Assembly: GCF_021729135.1 (NCBI RefSeq)
Contig: NZ_JAJTWW010000015.1
Coordinates: forward strand, 1 to 64,000
Length of the DNA stretch: 64,000 nucleotides
Direction of reading: 5' to 3'
From: Brevibacterium daeguense
GTDB lineage: Bacteria > Actinomycetota > Actinomycetes > Actinomycetales > Brevibacteriaceae
Part shown: piece by piece, positions 51,188 through 59,302 of the stretch
How positions within the stretch are numbered: position 1 is the first letter of the stretch
How the letters are laid out: each line of letters begins with the position of its first letter
The notes under the pieces: model-generated
Told to the model about the DNA's origin: nothing
Seen by the model: only the letters and a program-made list of their open reading frames with translations
Database searches by the model: none
Position numbers and translations under genes: made by a program

Positions 51188-53377
51188 TCACCGGCGCTGG
51201 TCCGGGTCCTCCGCTCGGGGTTCGCCAGCCGGCCCGTCGCCGGAGGCGGCGGGCACTGCGGAGCCGCGGTCCGCCTCGGCGTCGAACCGGTCGGCCTGCT
51301 CGGCCTCGTGGAGGTCGTCGCCGGGGTGGGCGAGCGCCTCGGCGACCTCCGCGTCATCGGCCGGAGGCGCGGCGGGCCGCTCCAGCGCGTCGCCGGCGTT
51401 GAAGAACCGGGTGATAATCATGATCGCCGCACCTGCGGCCACGCCGATGATGCTCGAGATGAGCTCGGGTGCGAATGCGGCGAGTCCCGCGATGAACAGC
51501 GGAATGCGCATGAGGATGTGCAGGCGCTTGCCGGCGCCGATCATCCAGCCCTCGAACGCACAGCCGAGCAGGAACACGCCGATGGCCGAGAACACCGTGG
51601 TGTACAAGATCTCGAACAGGCTGCTCTCCTGCGCCAGCAGCGCCGGGTTGAAGACGAAGGCGAACGGGATGATGTACTTCACCGAGCCCAGGCGCATCGC
51701 GACCAGCGAGGTCGCCATCGCCGGGGTCCTGGCGATGTTCGCCGCCGCGAACGAGGCCAGCGCCACCGGCGGGGTGATGTAGGAGACGGTGGCCCAGTAG
51801 ATGACGAACAGGTGGGCGGCGATCGGGTTGATGCCCAGCTGCGTCAGGGCCGGTGCCATGACGATCGCGAGGAACACGTAGACGGCGGAGACAGTCATGC
51901 CCATGCCGAGGACGAACGAGGTGATCGCGCCGGTGAGGAGGATGAGGATGAGGTTGCCGTCCACCAGGGCCACGAGCTCGCGGGCCAGCGACAGGGACAC
52001 ACCGGTCATTGACAGGCCGCCGACGATGAGGCCGACGCCGGCGAGGATGCCGATGATCTCCGCGATGGTCTTGCCCGAGGCGTAGATGAACTCGTAGAGC
52101 AGGCCGGGAACCTTCTTGAGGTCGCTGCTGAGCGCGTACTTGGCGATCTCGATGATGAGGAGGAAGGCGATGATGTAGTACGGCGCCTGCGTCTCGTTCT
52201 TGTAGACGATGAGCACCACGATGAGGCCGATGAGCGCGCCCAGGTACGGCCACCCGGTCAGGAGCACCGGGCCGAGCTTGGGCAACAGGTGCCGGGACAC
52301 CCCCTTGAGGCCGGTCTTGGCGGAGTAGGCGTCGACCTGGACGAAGATGCCCAGGTAGTACAGCAGCGCGGGGATGGCCGCGGCGAGAGCGATCTGGGCG
52401 TAGGGGACGCCCACGAAGGACACCATGAGGAAGGCCGCGGTGCCCATGATCGGCGGGGTGATGGTGCCGCCGGTCGAGGCGGTGGCCTCCACGCCGGCGG
52501 CGTACTTGCCGGAAAAGCCCGAGCGCTTCATCGCCGGGATCGTCATCGGCCCGGTGGTGAGCACGTTCGACACGGCGGAACCGCTCATCATGCCCATGAA
52601 CCCCGACGAGATCACCGACACCTTGGCCGAGCCGCCGCGGTAGCGGCCGAACACCGACTGGGCCAGATCGTAGAAGAACCCGGCACCGCCGGTGTGCTGC
52701 AGCGCCACTCCGAACATCAGGAAGCCGATGAGGATCGAACCGCCGACCTGCATCGGCAGGCCGAGGATCGAGTCGCTGCCGAGCGCGTGCATCTGCGCCG
52801 TGGTCTGCAGATCGAACGACAGACCGCTGAGGAATGCAATCGGCATCACCCCGGCGATCAGCGGGTACAGCGAGAAGAGCAGGGCGATGATCGTCACGAC
52901 CAGGCCGGCGCTGCGCCGCAGGGCGTCCAGCGCGATGGCCCACAGCAGGAAGGACGCGGCGGTGGCCAGCGGCGGCGCCGCGTAGTCCCAGCCGAAGGTC
53001 ACGATGGTCTCGCCGTTGAGACCCAGGTACACGCAGATCGCGAATGTCACTGCGGCGATCGCCGCGTCGTAGAGGGGCACCCTCTTGCCCCGCTGCGACT
53101 TGGCGATCGGGAAGGTGATGAAGATGATCGGCAGGAAGCAGGCCAGGACGAAGTACAGGTAGGAGTTGTTGAGCAGCGAGAAGCCGCCGGGGTTCCAGAA
53201 GAAGGCCTGATTCATCGCCAGGAGCACACCGAGCACGGTGAGCACGACCACGACGACCTTCCACGGGCCGGTGACCCGCGAGCTCTTCTCGATGTCGATG
53301 TGCTTCTCGGTGGGAACGTACTTCTCGGTCGGAGGGTGCTTCTTTGCGGGTGGGTGCTTGTCGGTCTGAGCGTGCAT
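51188..53377 (-). CDS. TRAP transporter fused permease (TAXI type)
   Basis: A 729-residue integral membrane protein combining the small (about four helix) and large (about twelve helix) TRAP subunits, as usual for TAXI systems. Segments such as GVEATASTGGTITPPIMGTA and ATVSYITPPVALASFAAANI are hallmarks of the DctM-like half. Residues 1-40 are an unusual hydrophilic tail with KHPPTEK-type repeats, and the last 60 residues are acidic and disordered. It uses an ion gradient plus a binding protein to import an organic acid. The ATG start has only a weak ribosome site. Confidence 0.92.
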   Translation of the reverse strand: MHAQTDKHPPAKKHPPTEKYVPTEKHIDIEKSSRVTGPWKVVVVVLTVLGVLLAMNQAFFWNPGGFSLLNNSYLYFVLACFLPIIFITFPIAKSQRGKRVPLYDAAIAAVTFAICVYLGLNGETIVTFGWDYAAPPLATAASFLLWAIALDALRRSAGLVVTIIALLFSLYPLIAGVMPIAFLSGLSFDLQTTAQMHALGSDSILGLPMQVGGSILIGFLMFGVALQHTGGAGFFYDLAQSVFGRYRGGSAKVSVISSGFMGMMSGSAVSNVLTTGPMTIPAMKRSGFSGKYAAGVEATASTGGTITPPIMGTAAFLMVSFVGVPYAQIALAAAIPALLYYLGIFVQVDAYSAKTGLKGVSRHLLPKLGPVLLTGWPYLGALIGLIVVLIVYKNETQAPYYIIAFLLIIEIAKYALSSDLKKVPGLLYEFIYASGKTIAEIIGILAGVGLIVGGLSMTGVSLSLARELVALVDGNLILILLTGAITSFVLGMGMTVSAVYVFLAIVMAPALTQLGINPIAAHLFVIYWATVSYITPPVALASFAAANIARTPAMATSLVAMRLGSVKYIIPFAFVFNPALLAQESSLFEILYTTVFSAIGVFLLGCAFEGWMIGAGKRLHILMRIPLFIAGLAAFAPELISSIIGVAAGAAIMIITRFFNAGDALERPAAPPADDAEVAEALAHPGDDLHEAEQADRFDAEADRGSAVPAASGDGPAGEPRAEDPDQRR

Positions 53378-53556
53378 GAGCGGTCCAATCAGAGGTGAGC
53401 CGGGCGGACGCTGGTGTCGTCCGCCCGGCGCTGGCAGTTCGGCGAGACGAAGCTGTCGAAGATGGCGGGTGCGGTGAGGCGCCGGCTGCCGGAGCCGAAC
53501 GCGGTGGGGCGCGAGCTCACGGAGCCGAGCGCGTCACCGGCACCCTGCGGAGGCGA

Positions 53557-54681
53557 TCACTCCGGGATGTTCTCGTCCTTCCATGCGGTCCAGTCCTCGG
53601 CGTTGATGTTGTCGCCGGCCTGCTCGACGTACTTGGGCCACTCCTCCCGGAGCGCCTGCCCGCGTTCGATGAGCTCGGTGTTCTTCGCCTCGGCCTCCTC
53701 GGACCACTTGCCCTGCTCATCGAGGAACCGCACCAGACCCGGGTGGAACGGCACCTCGGTGGGTTCGACCTGCGCCTTGTCCAGTCCCCAGCCCGGGGTT
53801 GTCTGCGTCACGTCCTTGTAGCCGTCGAAGTTCTCGTGCAGCGCCGTGGCGAGAGCATGGACTTCCTCTTCAGGGGTGTCCGCCATGGTGATCATGGGGA
53901 CCGCGTAGTAGAGGCCGTACGTCTCCTCGCCCTCCTCCTGACCGGGGCCGTTCGAGAAGGTGTCGATGTACGTCGACGGTGCGATCTCCTCCACGCGGTC
54001 GGCCGCCTCGCCCTCCGGTTCGCTGAGCTCGAGCCAGCGCACGTCGACGGCGGACTCCAACTCGAACAGGGAGGAGCCGTAGACCTGCTGGTACAGGGCG
54101 TCGATCTGCCCGTTCTGCAGGCCCTGGGCCTGGTCGCCGTAGCTGATGTTGACGGGCTCGACATCGTCCCAGGTGAGTCCGCCGTAGGCGAGGATCGCCT
54201 CGGTCTTGTTCTGCACCGAGGGATTCGCAGTCGCCCGGGCGACCTTCTTGCCCTTGAGGTCCTCGACGCTCTCGATGCCGGAGTCGGCCCGGACCATGAG
54301 GCCGTGGGGCGCGGTGGGTGCCCAGGTGACCTGCACGTCCTGCGGTCCCCAGTCCGGGACGGCGAAGTCGTAATCCGCCTCGAACGCGTAGATGTAGGCG
54401 TCGCCGGTGCGGGTGTAGCCGGCCTGCCCCTCGCGCAGCGGGGTCAGCTGTCCGATCGCGGTGTCGGAGGGGACGATGCGGATGTTGGCGCCCTCGGCAC
54501 TCGTCAGCGCCTCGGCGACGGCCGCGGTGTCCGCGTAGGTCGAGGTGCCGGTGCCGTAGGTCGACCAGACCATCTGGGACGGCAGTCCGCTTTCGGTGGT
54601 CTGTGTCTCGCCGTCGCCGCACGCCGTGAGGGTCAGCGCCGCGGCAAGCGCCATGGCTGAGAAAGTGAGGATCTTCTTCAT
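53557..54681 (-). CDS. TAXI-family TRAP transporter substrate-binding lipoprotein (2)
   Basis: A 374-residue lipoprotein, with signal peptide MKKILTFSAMALAAALTLTA and lipobox Cys21. MVWSTYGTGTSTYADTAAVA and VPSDTAIGQLTPLREGQAG correspond to the first binding protein's motifs, and the tail NTELIERGQALREEWPKYV is also shared, so the two are paralogues. AGGGA lies seven bases before the ATG. It is first in the leftward unit followed by the permease and binding protein 1. The leader of about 180 bases up to the LysR gene end should hold the promoter. Confidence 0.9.
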   Translation of the reverse strand: MKKILTFSAMALAAALTLTACGDGETQTTESGLPSQMVWSTYGTGTSTYADTAAVAEALTSAEGANIRIVPSDTAIGQLTPLREGQAGYTRTGDAYIYAFEADYDFAVPDWGPQDVQVTWAPTAPHGLMVRADSGIESVEDLKGKKVARATANPSVQNKTEAILAYGGLTWDDVEPVNISYGDQAQGLQNGQIDALYQQVYGSSLFELESAVDVRWLELSEPEGEAADRVEEIAPSTYIDTFSNGPGQEEGEETYGLYYAVPMITMADTPEEEVHALATALHENFDGYKDVTQTTPGWGLDKAQVEPTEVPFHPGLVRFLDEQGKWSEEAEAKNTELIERGQALREEWPKYVEQAGDNINAEDWTAWKDENIPE

Positions 54682-54861
54682 TGAATGGTCCCTAGTGAGT
54701 GCTGAAAGGTCTTCACCAGCGTAGGAGGCTGAGCGCCGGTGTGAAGTACCTTACATCATTCGTTACCTGACTGAAACAGTTCCGCGATTTTTAGTGTCCT
54801 GAAGGTATCAATCCTGGCGCGGGTGAGTCATTATCGTGTGAGTCCTTGTCGAAAGTGCAGG

Positions 54862-55737
54862 TCACTGGAGCAGTGCCGTGAGCTTCTCGAACACCCGGCC
54901 GACCGCCGAGCCTTCGTCCTCCTGCCGCATCGTCATCCACGACTCGGACCTCACCGCCGAGGCGCCCAGCCGGGTGGCGGTGAATCCCTCGCCGGTGTCC
55001 GCGATGATCGCCGGGACCAGCGAGACCCCCAGCCCCTGCCGGATGAGCGAGATCACCGCGTTCCACGTGGTCGTCTGATGGGTGACGCGCGGAGTGAAGT
55101 CGGCCGCGCGGCAGACCGACATCACCTTTTCCCAGTAGTGCGGCGACACCTCCCGCCGGAAGATGATGAACGGCTCCTCGGCGACGTCGGCGAGCGTTCG
55201 AGCCGGCCGATCCGGGTGCGTGCACAGGCGGAACTCCTCGCTGGCCACCCGGACCGAGGTGAGGTTCGCGGACTGCGCGGCGCTGTGGCCGCAGGCGATG
55301 TCGACCCCGCCCGAGTCCAGCTGCTCGAGCTGCTCGGCCGTGGTCATCTCCACGATCTGCACCCTGATGCCCGGTCGCTCGCTCTCGATCGCCGTGACCG
55401 CCTGCGGCAGCCCGCGGAGGAAGAACGTCTGCACGCACCCGATCGTCACGCTGCCCGTGATCCCGGCCGCCAGGTCCTCCGCTCCCGAGCTGAACCGCTC
55501 CGCCGCCGCCAGCAGGTGCTGGGCCCGCCGGCGCAGGATGACGCCCTCGCGCGTGAGTGCCGTGCGGGGCTTGCGCACGAACAGCGTCAGCCCGAGCTCG
55601 GACTCCAGCTTCCTGATCTCGCTGCTGAGCGCCGGCTGGGAAATGTGGAGCGCCTCGGCGGCCTTCCCGAAGTGCAGCAGGTCCGCCAGCACCGTGAAGT
55701 AGGAGAGCCGGCGCATGCTGAGCTGGTTCTGGTTCAT
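54862..55737 (-). CDS. LysR family transcriptional regulator
   Basis: A 291-residue protein of usual LysR length. The helix-turn-helix is in residues 10-60 (FGKAAEALHISQPALSSEIR). The effector domain follows, with SVTIGCVQTFFLRGLP and RQGLGVSLVPAIIADTG. It is divergent from the acyl-CoA dehydrogenase operon and upstream of the TRAP operon, so it probably controls both in response to a carboxylate or acyl-CoA. A 13-base palindrome lies five bases upstream of its ATG. Confidence 0.9.
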   Translation of the reverse strand: MNQNQLSMRRLSYFTVLADLLHFGKAAEALHISQPALSSEIRKLESELGLTLFVRKPRTALTREGVILRRRAQHLLAAAERFSSGAEDLAAGITGSVTIGCVQTFFLRGLPQAVTAIESERPGIRVQIVEMTTAEQLEQLDSGGVDIACGHSAAQSANLTSVRVASEEFRLCTHPDRPARTLADVAEEPFIIFRREVSPHYWEKVMSVCRAADFTPRVTHQTTTWNAVISLIRQGLGVSLVPAIIADTGEGFTATRLGASAVRSESWMTMRQEDEGSAVGRVFEKLTALLQ

Positions 55738-55741
55738 AGGC

Positions 55742-55754
55742 GAAGATTATCTTC
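55742..55754. promoter_or_regulatory. Probable LysR-type operator
   Basis: GAAGATTATCTTC is a perfect 13-base inverted repeat containing a T-N-A core, located in the 99-base gap between the divergent LysR and acyl-CoA dehydrogenase genes, next to the LysR start. Position suits autoregulation and activation of the divergent operon. Confidence 0.55.
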
Positions 55755-55836
55755 TGATCGAGAACTTGTATTGGAGGTTATGGGCGTCACCTGCCTACGC
55801 TCGAGGCGAAGCATGACGAGACGAAGGAGTCATCCG

Positions 55837-57609
55837 ATGAGTGTGCAGACCGAGGCGCCCGCTGTTCCGGCATCGACCTCGCCGGTGCCCGACAGCTGGG
55901 GGATCAACCGGTTCACCGACGACCGCTCGATGGAGCAGCTGCTGCCGCTGTACCTCTCCGAGGAGCTTCGCGCCCATCTGGTGCCGCAGTTCGAGGAGCT
56001 GGGCGCTCGGCTGGGCGGTGAGCTCGACGAGCTCGCCCACACCGCCGACCAGAACCCGCCTGTGCTGGAGCACCGCACTCGCCGCGGCGAGGACCTGCAG
56101 CGGATCGACAAGCATCCGGCGTACCAGCGGCTGGAGGAGGTGGCGTTCGGCGAGCTCGGGATGGCTGCGATGAGCCACCGCGGGGGAGTGCTCGGGTGGC
56201 CGGAGCCGCTGCCGCCCGTGGTCAAGTACCTGACCTTCTACCTGTTCGCGCAGGCCGAGTTCGGGCTCGAGTGCCCGGTGAGCATGACCGACGCGCTGAC
56301 CCGCACACTGCGGAAGTTCGGCGACGCGGAGCTCGTCGAGAAGTTCATCGGCGGGCTGACGAGTCAGGACCTGGGCGAGCTGACGCAGGGTGCGATGTTC
56401 ATGACCGAGCAGGACGCCGGCTCCGACGTCGGCCGCACGGTGACGACCGCGACCGACAACGGCGACGGCACCTGGTCGCTGACCGGCGAGAAGTGGTTCT
56501 GCTCCAACGCCGACGCCGGCCTGGCCCTCGTGCTCGCCCGGCCGGAAAATGCGGCGCCGGGGATCAAGGGGATCGGTTTGTTCCTGATGCCGCGGGTCCT
56601 CGACGACGGCATCCCGAACCGCTACCGGATCGTCCGCCTCAAGGACAAGCTGGGCACCCGCTCGATGGCCAGCGGGGAGATCAGCCTGCAGGGCGCGACC
56701 GCCTACCTGGTGGGCGATGTGGGCCAGGGCTTCAAGCAGATGGCCGACATGATCAACTCCTCGCGGCTGTCCAACGCGGTGCGCTCGGCCGGCATGATGC
56801 GCCGCGCCTTCGGGGAAGCCCGCCACGTCGCCCTCAACCGCGAGGCGTTCGGCCGCCGGCTCATCGATCTGCCGCTGCAGCGCCGCCAGCTCATCAAGAT
56901 GCTCGTGCCCTCCGAGCAGGCGACGTCGATCTTCCTCCACACCGCGGACGTCTTCGCGAAGGCCGACGCGGGAGACACCGAGGCGGCGTCGGTGCTGCGC
57001 ATCCTCACCCCGCTGGTGAAGCTGCGCGCCTGCCGCGAGGCCCGCAAGGTGGCCGGTGATGCCATGGAGGCCCGCGGCGGAGTCGGCTACATCGAGGAGT
57101 TCGGCGACGCGCGGATCCTGCGCGACACCCACCTCGGCTCCATCTGGGAGGGCACGACCAACATCATCGCGCTCGATGTCGTCCGGGCCGCACACCGAGC
57201 CGAGGCGCTCAAGCCGCTCATCGGCCACCTCCAGCTGCTGCTCAGCGAGACCCGCGGGCTGGATTCCGTGCGGGTGACGCTGGAGGAGCAGCTGTCCCGC
57301 GTCATGCACGCCGTCGAGCGGTTGGCCGGTGGGGCGCACGAGGCGCAGGTCCGGCAGATCGCAACCGCGCTGTACAACATCACCTCGGCGGTCGTGATGT
57401 TCTCGGAGGGCGCGCGGATCGCCGAGCGGACCGGCGACCACACCCGGCAGGTGCTCGCCGCGATGGTGCTGCGCCACCGGATCCTGCCGCAGGACCCGCT
57501 GGCACCCATCGAGGAATCGGCCGAGCTGCTCGACGCCCTGATCCGACAGGAGCCGGTGTCGGCGGAGGCGGCTGAGCGGTACGCGGCTGAGCTGCAGGGG
57601 AGCCTGTGA
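55837..57609 (+). CDS. Acyl-CoA dehydrogenase (AidB/long type)
   Basis: A 590-residue flavoprotein, longer than standard 380-residue enzymes. The core has GAMFMTEQDAGSDVGRTVTT (FAD and substrate motif), NADAGLALVLAR and GGVGYIEEFGDARILRD followed by SIWEGTTNIIALD. The arrangement with IWEGTTNI is that of AidB-like and related long acyl-CoA dehydrogenases, which carry an extra C-terminal helical domain. It would oxidise an acyl-CoA made by the downstream CoA-transferase. The ATG is chosen for AAGGAG seven bases upstream. Confidence 0.9.
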   Translation: MSVQTEAPAVPASTSPVPDSWGINRFTDDRSMEQLLPLYLSEELRAHLVPQFEELGARLGGELDELAHTADQNPPVLEHRTRRGEDLQRIDKHPAYQRLEEVAFGELGMAAMSHRGGVLGWPEPLPPVVKYLTFYLFAQAEFGLECPVSMTDALTRTLRKFGDAELVEKFIGGLTSQDLGELTQGAMFMTEQDAGSDVGRTVTTATDNGDGTWSLTGEKWFCSNADAGLALVLARPENAAPGIKGIGLFLMPRVLDDGIPNRYRIVRLKDKLGTRSMASGEISLQGATAYLVGDVGQGFKQMADMINSSRLSNAVRSAGMMRRAFGEARHVALNREAFGRRLIDLPLQRRQLIKMLVPSEQATSIFLHTADVFAKADAGDTEAASVLRILTPLVKLRACREARKVAGDAMEARGGVGYIEEFGDARILRDTHLGSIWEGTTNIIALDVVRAAHRAEALKPLIGHLQLLLSETRGLDSVRVTLEEQLSRVMHAVERLAGGAHEAQVRQIATALYNITSAVVMFSEGARIAERTGDHTRQVLAAMVLRHRILPQDPLAPIEESAELLDALIRQEPVSAEAAERYAAELQGSL

Positions 57610-58862
57610 TGGCGGGGGAGACGTCGGGTACCGGTGGGGCTGTGGCCCCTGGGGGAGCTGTGACGGGCGGAGGCGCCATGTCTGGCGAGGCGCGCGGAAC
57701 CGACGGAGGTCGCGGAGCCGGCGGGTGGGGCTCGCTGGCCGGGCTCAAGGTCGTCGATCTGTCGCGCGTGCTCGGCGGGCCCTACGCCACCCAGATCCTC
57801 GCCGACCACGGCGCCGAGGTGATCAAGGTCGAACCGCCGCAGGGCGACGAGACCCGGCACTGGGGGCCGCCGTTCGTCACCGAGGGCGTCGCCTGGTACT
57901 TCGCCGGCGTCAACCGCAACAAGAAGAGCGTCGTCCTCGACCTGCGCGGCGACGAGGGGCGGGCCCGGCTACTCGAACTGCTGTCGGACGCGGACGTGCT
58001 CGTCGAGAACTTCAAGCCCGGCAGCCTGGAGAAGTGGGGGCTCGGCTACGCGGAGGTGCTCTCGCAGCGGTTCCCCCGCCTCGTGCACTGCTCGATCACC
58101 GGTTTCGGTGAGGACGGCCCGCTGGGCGGACTGCCCGGTTACGACGCGGTCGTCCAGGCCGAGGCCGGACTCATGAGCGTCAACGGGACCGCGGAGAGCG
58201 GGCCGACGCGGATCGGCATGCCGGCCGTCGACATGATCACGGGGCTGAATGCGGTCAACGGCATCCTCATGGCGATCCATGAGCGGGGGCGCAGCGGGCA
58301 GGGCCAACGGGTCGAGACCACCCTGTTCGACTGCGGCATCTCGGTCATGCACCCGCATATGCCGAATTACTTCGCCTCGGGCAAGGTTCCGGAGCTCACC
58401 GGCAACGACCACCCGAACATCGCACCCTACTCGACCTTCCGGACGGGAAGCGGAGATGTCGCGATCACCGTGGGCAACAACGGCCAGTTCGCCAAACTGT
58501 GCGAGTACTTGGGCATTCCCGAGGCGGCCGCTGATCCGCGATTCGCCGAGAACTCCGACCGGTGCGCCCATCGCCCGGAGCTGCGGAAGCTGCTCGAGGA
58601 CGCGATGGCGGATTCCGACGCCGCGACGGTTGCTCAGGGTCTGATGGCCATCGGCGTGCCGTGCGGGGCGATCAACACTGTCGATAAGGTCGTCGAGCAC
58701 CCGCATGCGGTGCACCGGAAGATGTTCGTGGAGTTCGATGACGGGTACCGGGGTGTCGCCTCGCCAGTGAAGATGTCCCGGACTCCGGCTGAGTATCGGC
58801 TGCCACCTCCGCGGCATGGGGAGCACACGGACGAGGTGTTTTGGGTGGATATGCGGGGGTGA
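57606..58862 (+). CDS. CaiB/BaiF family (class III) CoA-transferase
   Basis: A 418-residue protein. After about 40 glycine-rich residues the family begins with LAGLKVVDLSRVLGGPYATQ. HGAEVIKVEPPQGDETRHWG and LPGYDAVVQAEAGLM follow; the Asp in the latter is the expected catalytic residue. It would move CoA from a donor thioester to a free carboxylate, giving the substrate for the acyl-CoA dehydrogenase. The GTG at 57606 overlaps the previous stop; ATGs at 57609 or 57678 are possible and would shorten the odd N-terminus. With the TRAP genes this forms an uptake and activation module for an unidentified organic acid. Confidence 0.9.
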   Translation: MMAGETSGTGGAVAPGGAVTGGGAMSGEARGTDGGRGAGGWGSLAGLKVVDLSRVLGGPYATQILADHGAEVIKVEPPQGDETRHWGPPFVTEGVAWYFAGVNRNKKSVVLDLRGDEGRARLLELLSDADVLVENFKPGSLEKWGLGYAEVLSQRFPRLVHCSITGFGEDGPLGGLPGYDAVVQAEAGLMSVNGTAESGPTRIGMPAVDMITGLNAVNGILMAIHERGRSGQGQRVETTLFDCGISVMHPHMPNYFASGKVPELTGNDHPNIAPYSTFRTGSGDVAITVGNNGQFAKLCEYLGIPEAAADPRFAENSDRCAHRPELRKLLEDAMADSDAATVAQGLMAIGVPCGAINTVDKVVEHPHAVHRKMFVEFDDGYRGVASPVKMSRTPAEYRLPPPRHGEHTDEVFWVDMRG

Positions 58863-59302
58863 GGGCTGTCGGCGGGGGAAGATCGACTGAGCCGAGAAAC
58901 CCGCCCGCGTCGTGGGTAGCAAGGATGCTTACGCATCTCGGTTTATGATGTTTATGCGATCAGGCTTCCGAACATGTCTCCGCCGCTTTCGACGAGCAGG
59001 CCCACGGCTAGTCTTGATGGGATTGGAGCTCACCAGAGACTCCTTTAACGCCTTGCAGTTATTGGCTTCGTCAGAGGCCGGGCGTGCGCGAGAGCACAGA
59101 TGGGCAAGGTAACGCTACGCATCCCATTACTAACCGCCTCGTCGAAATTGTATGGGAATCGCGGACTGTCACAGAGCTACCTTACGCCAGCCTCATAGCA
59201 CTTCCGGGCTAGCAAAAATGTTCCACGGAACGAGAGCCCGCGCCTTCTGTAATCGAGGAACGACTACGCTCTTGTGAACTGCTCGCTTAGCCAGGGGGAA
59301 AG
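58863..59302. other. Intergenic region before the SIR2-STAND gene
   Basis: 440 bases with lower GC than the CoA-transferase side and no convincing gene. Composition shifts at about 58920, which may mark the left edge of acquired DNA. I found no tRNA, integrase fragment or clear direct repeat. The promoter of the following gene should be near 59150-59290. Confidence 0.4.

Noticed and set aside
50762-54660. Several long plus-strand frames opposite the TRAP genes (50762-52012, 52289-53398, 53395-54660)
   Set aside because: They are shadows of high-GC coding sequence. The minus-strand frames encode lipoproteins and a permease with recognisable motifs.
54823-55836. N-terminal extension of the acyl-CoA dehydrogenase frame upstream to 54823
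   Set aside because: The extension runs antisense through the LysR gene and has no family sequence. The ATG at 55837 has a good ribosome site.
55795-57477. 560-codon minus-strand frame opposite the acyl-CoA dehydrogenase
   Set aside because: It has no domain or start signal and lies wholly opposite a clear enzyme.
58863-59302. Possible tRNA or attachment site left of the defence gene
   Set aside because: No cloverleaf arms or T-loop motif and no direct repeat with 61757-61994 could be found by eye.
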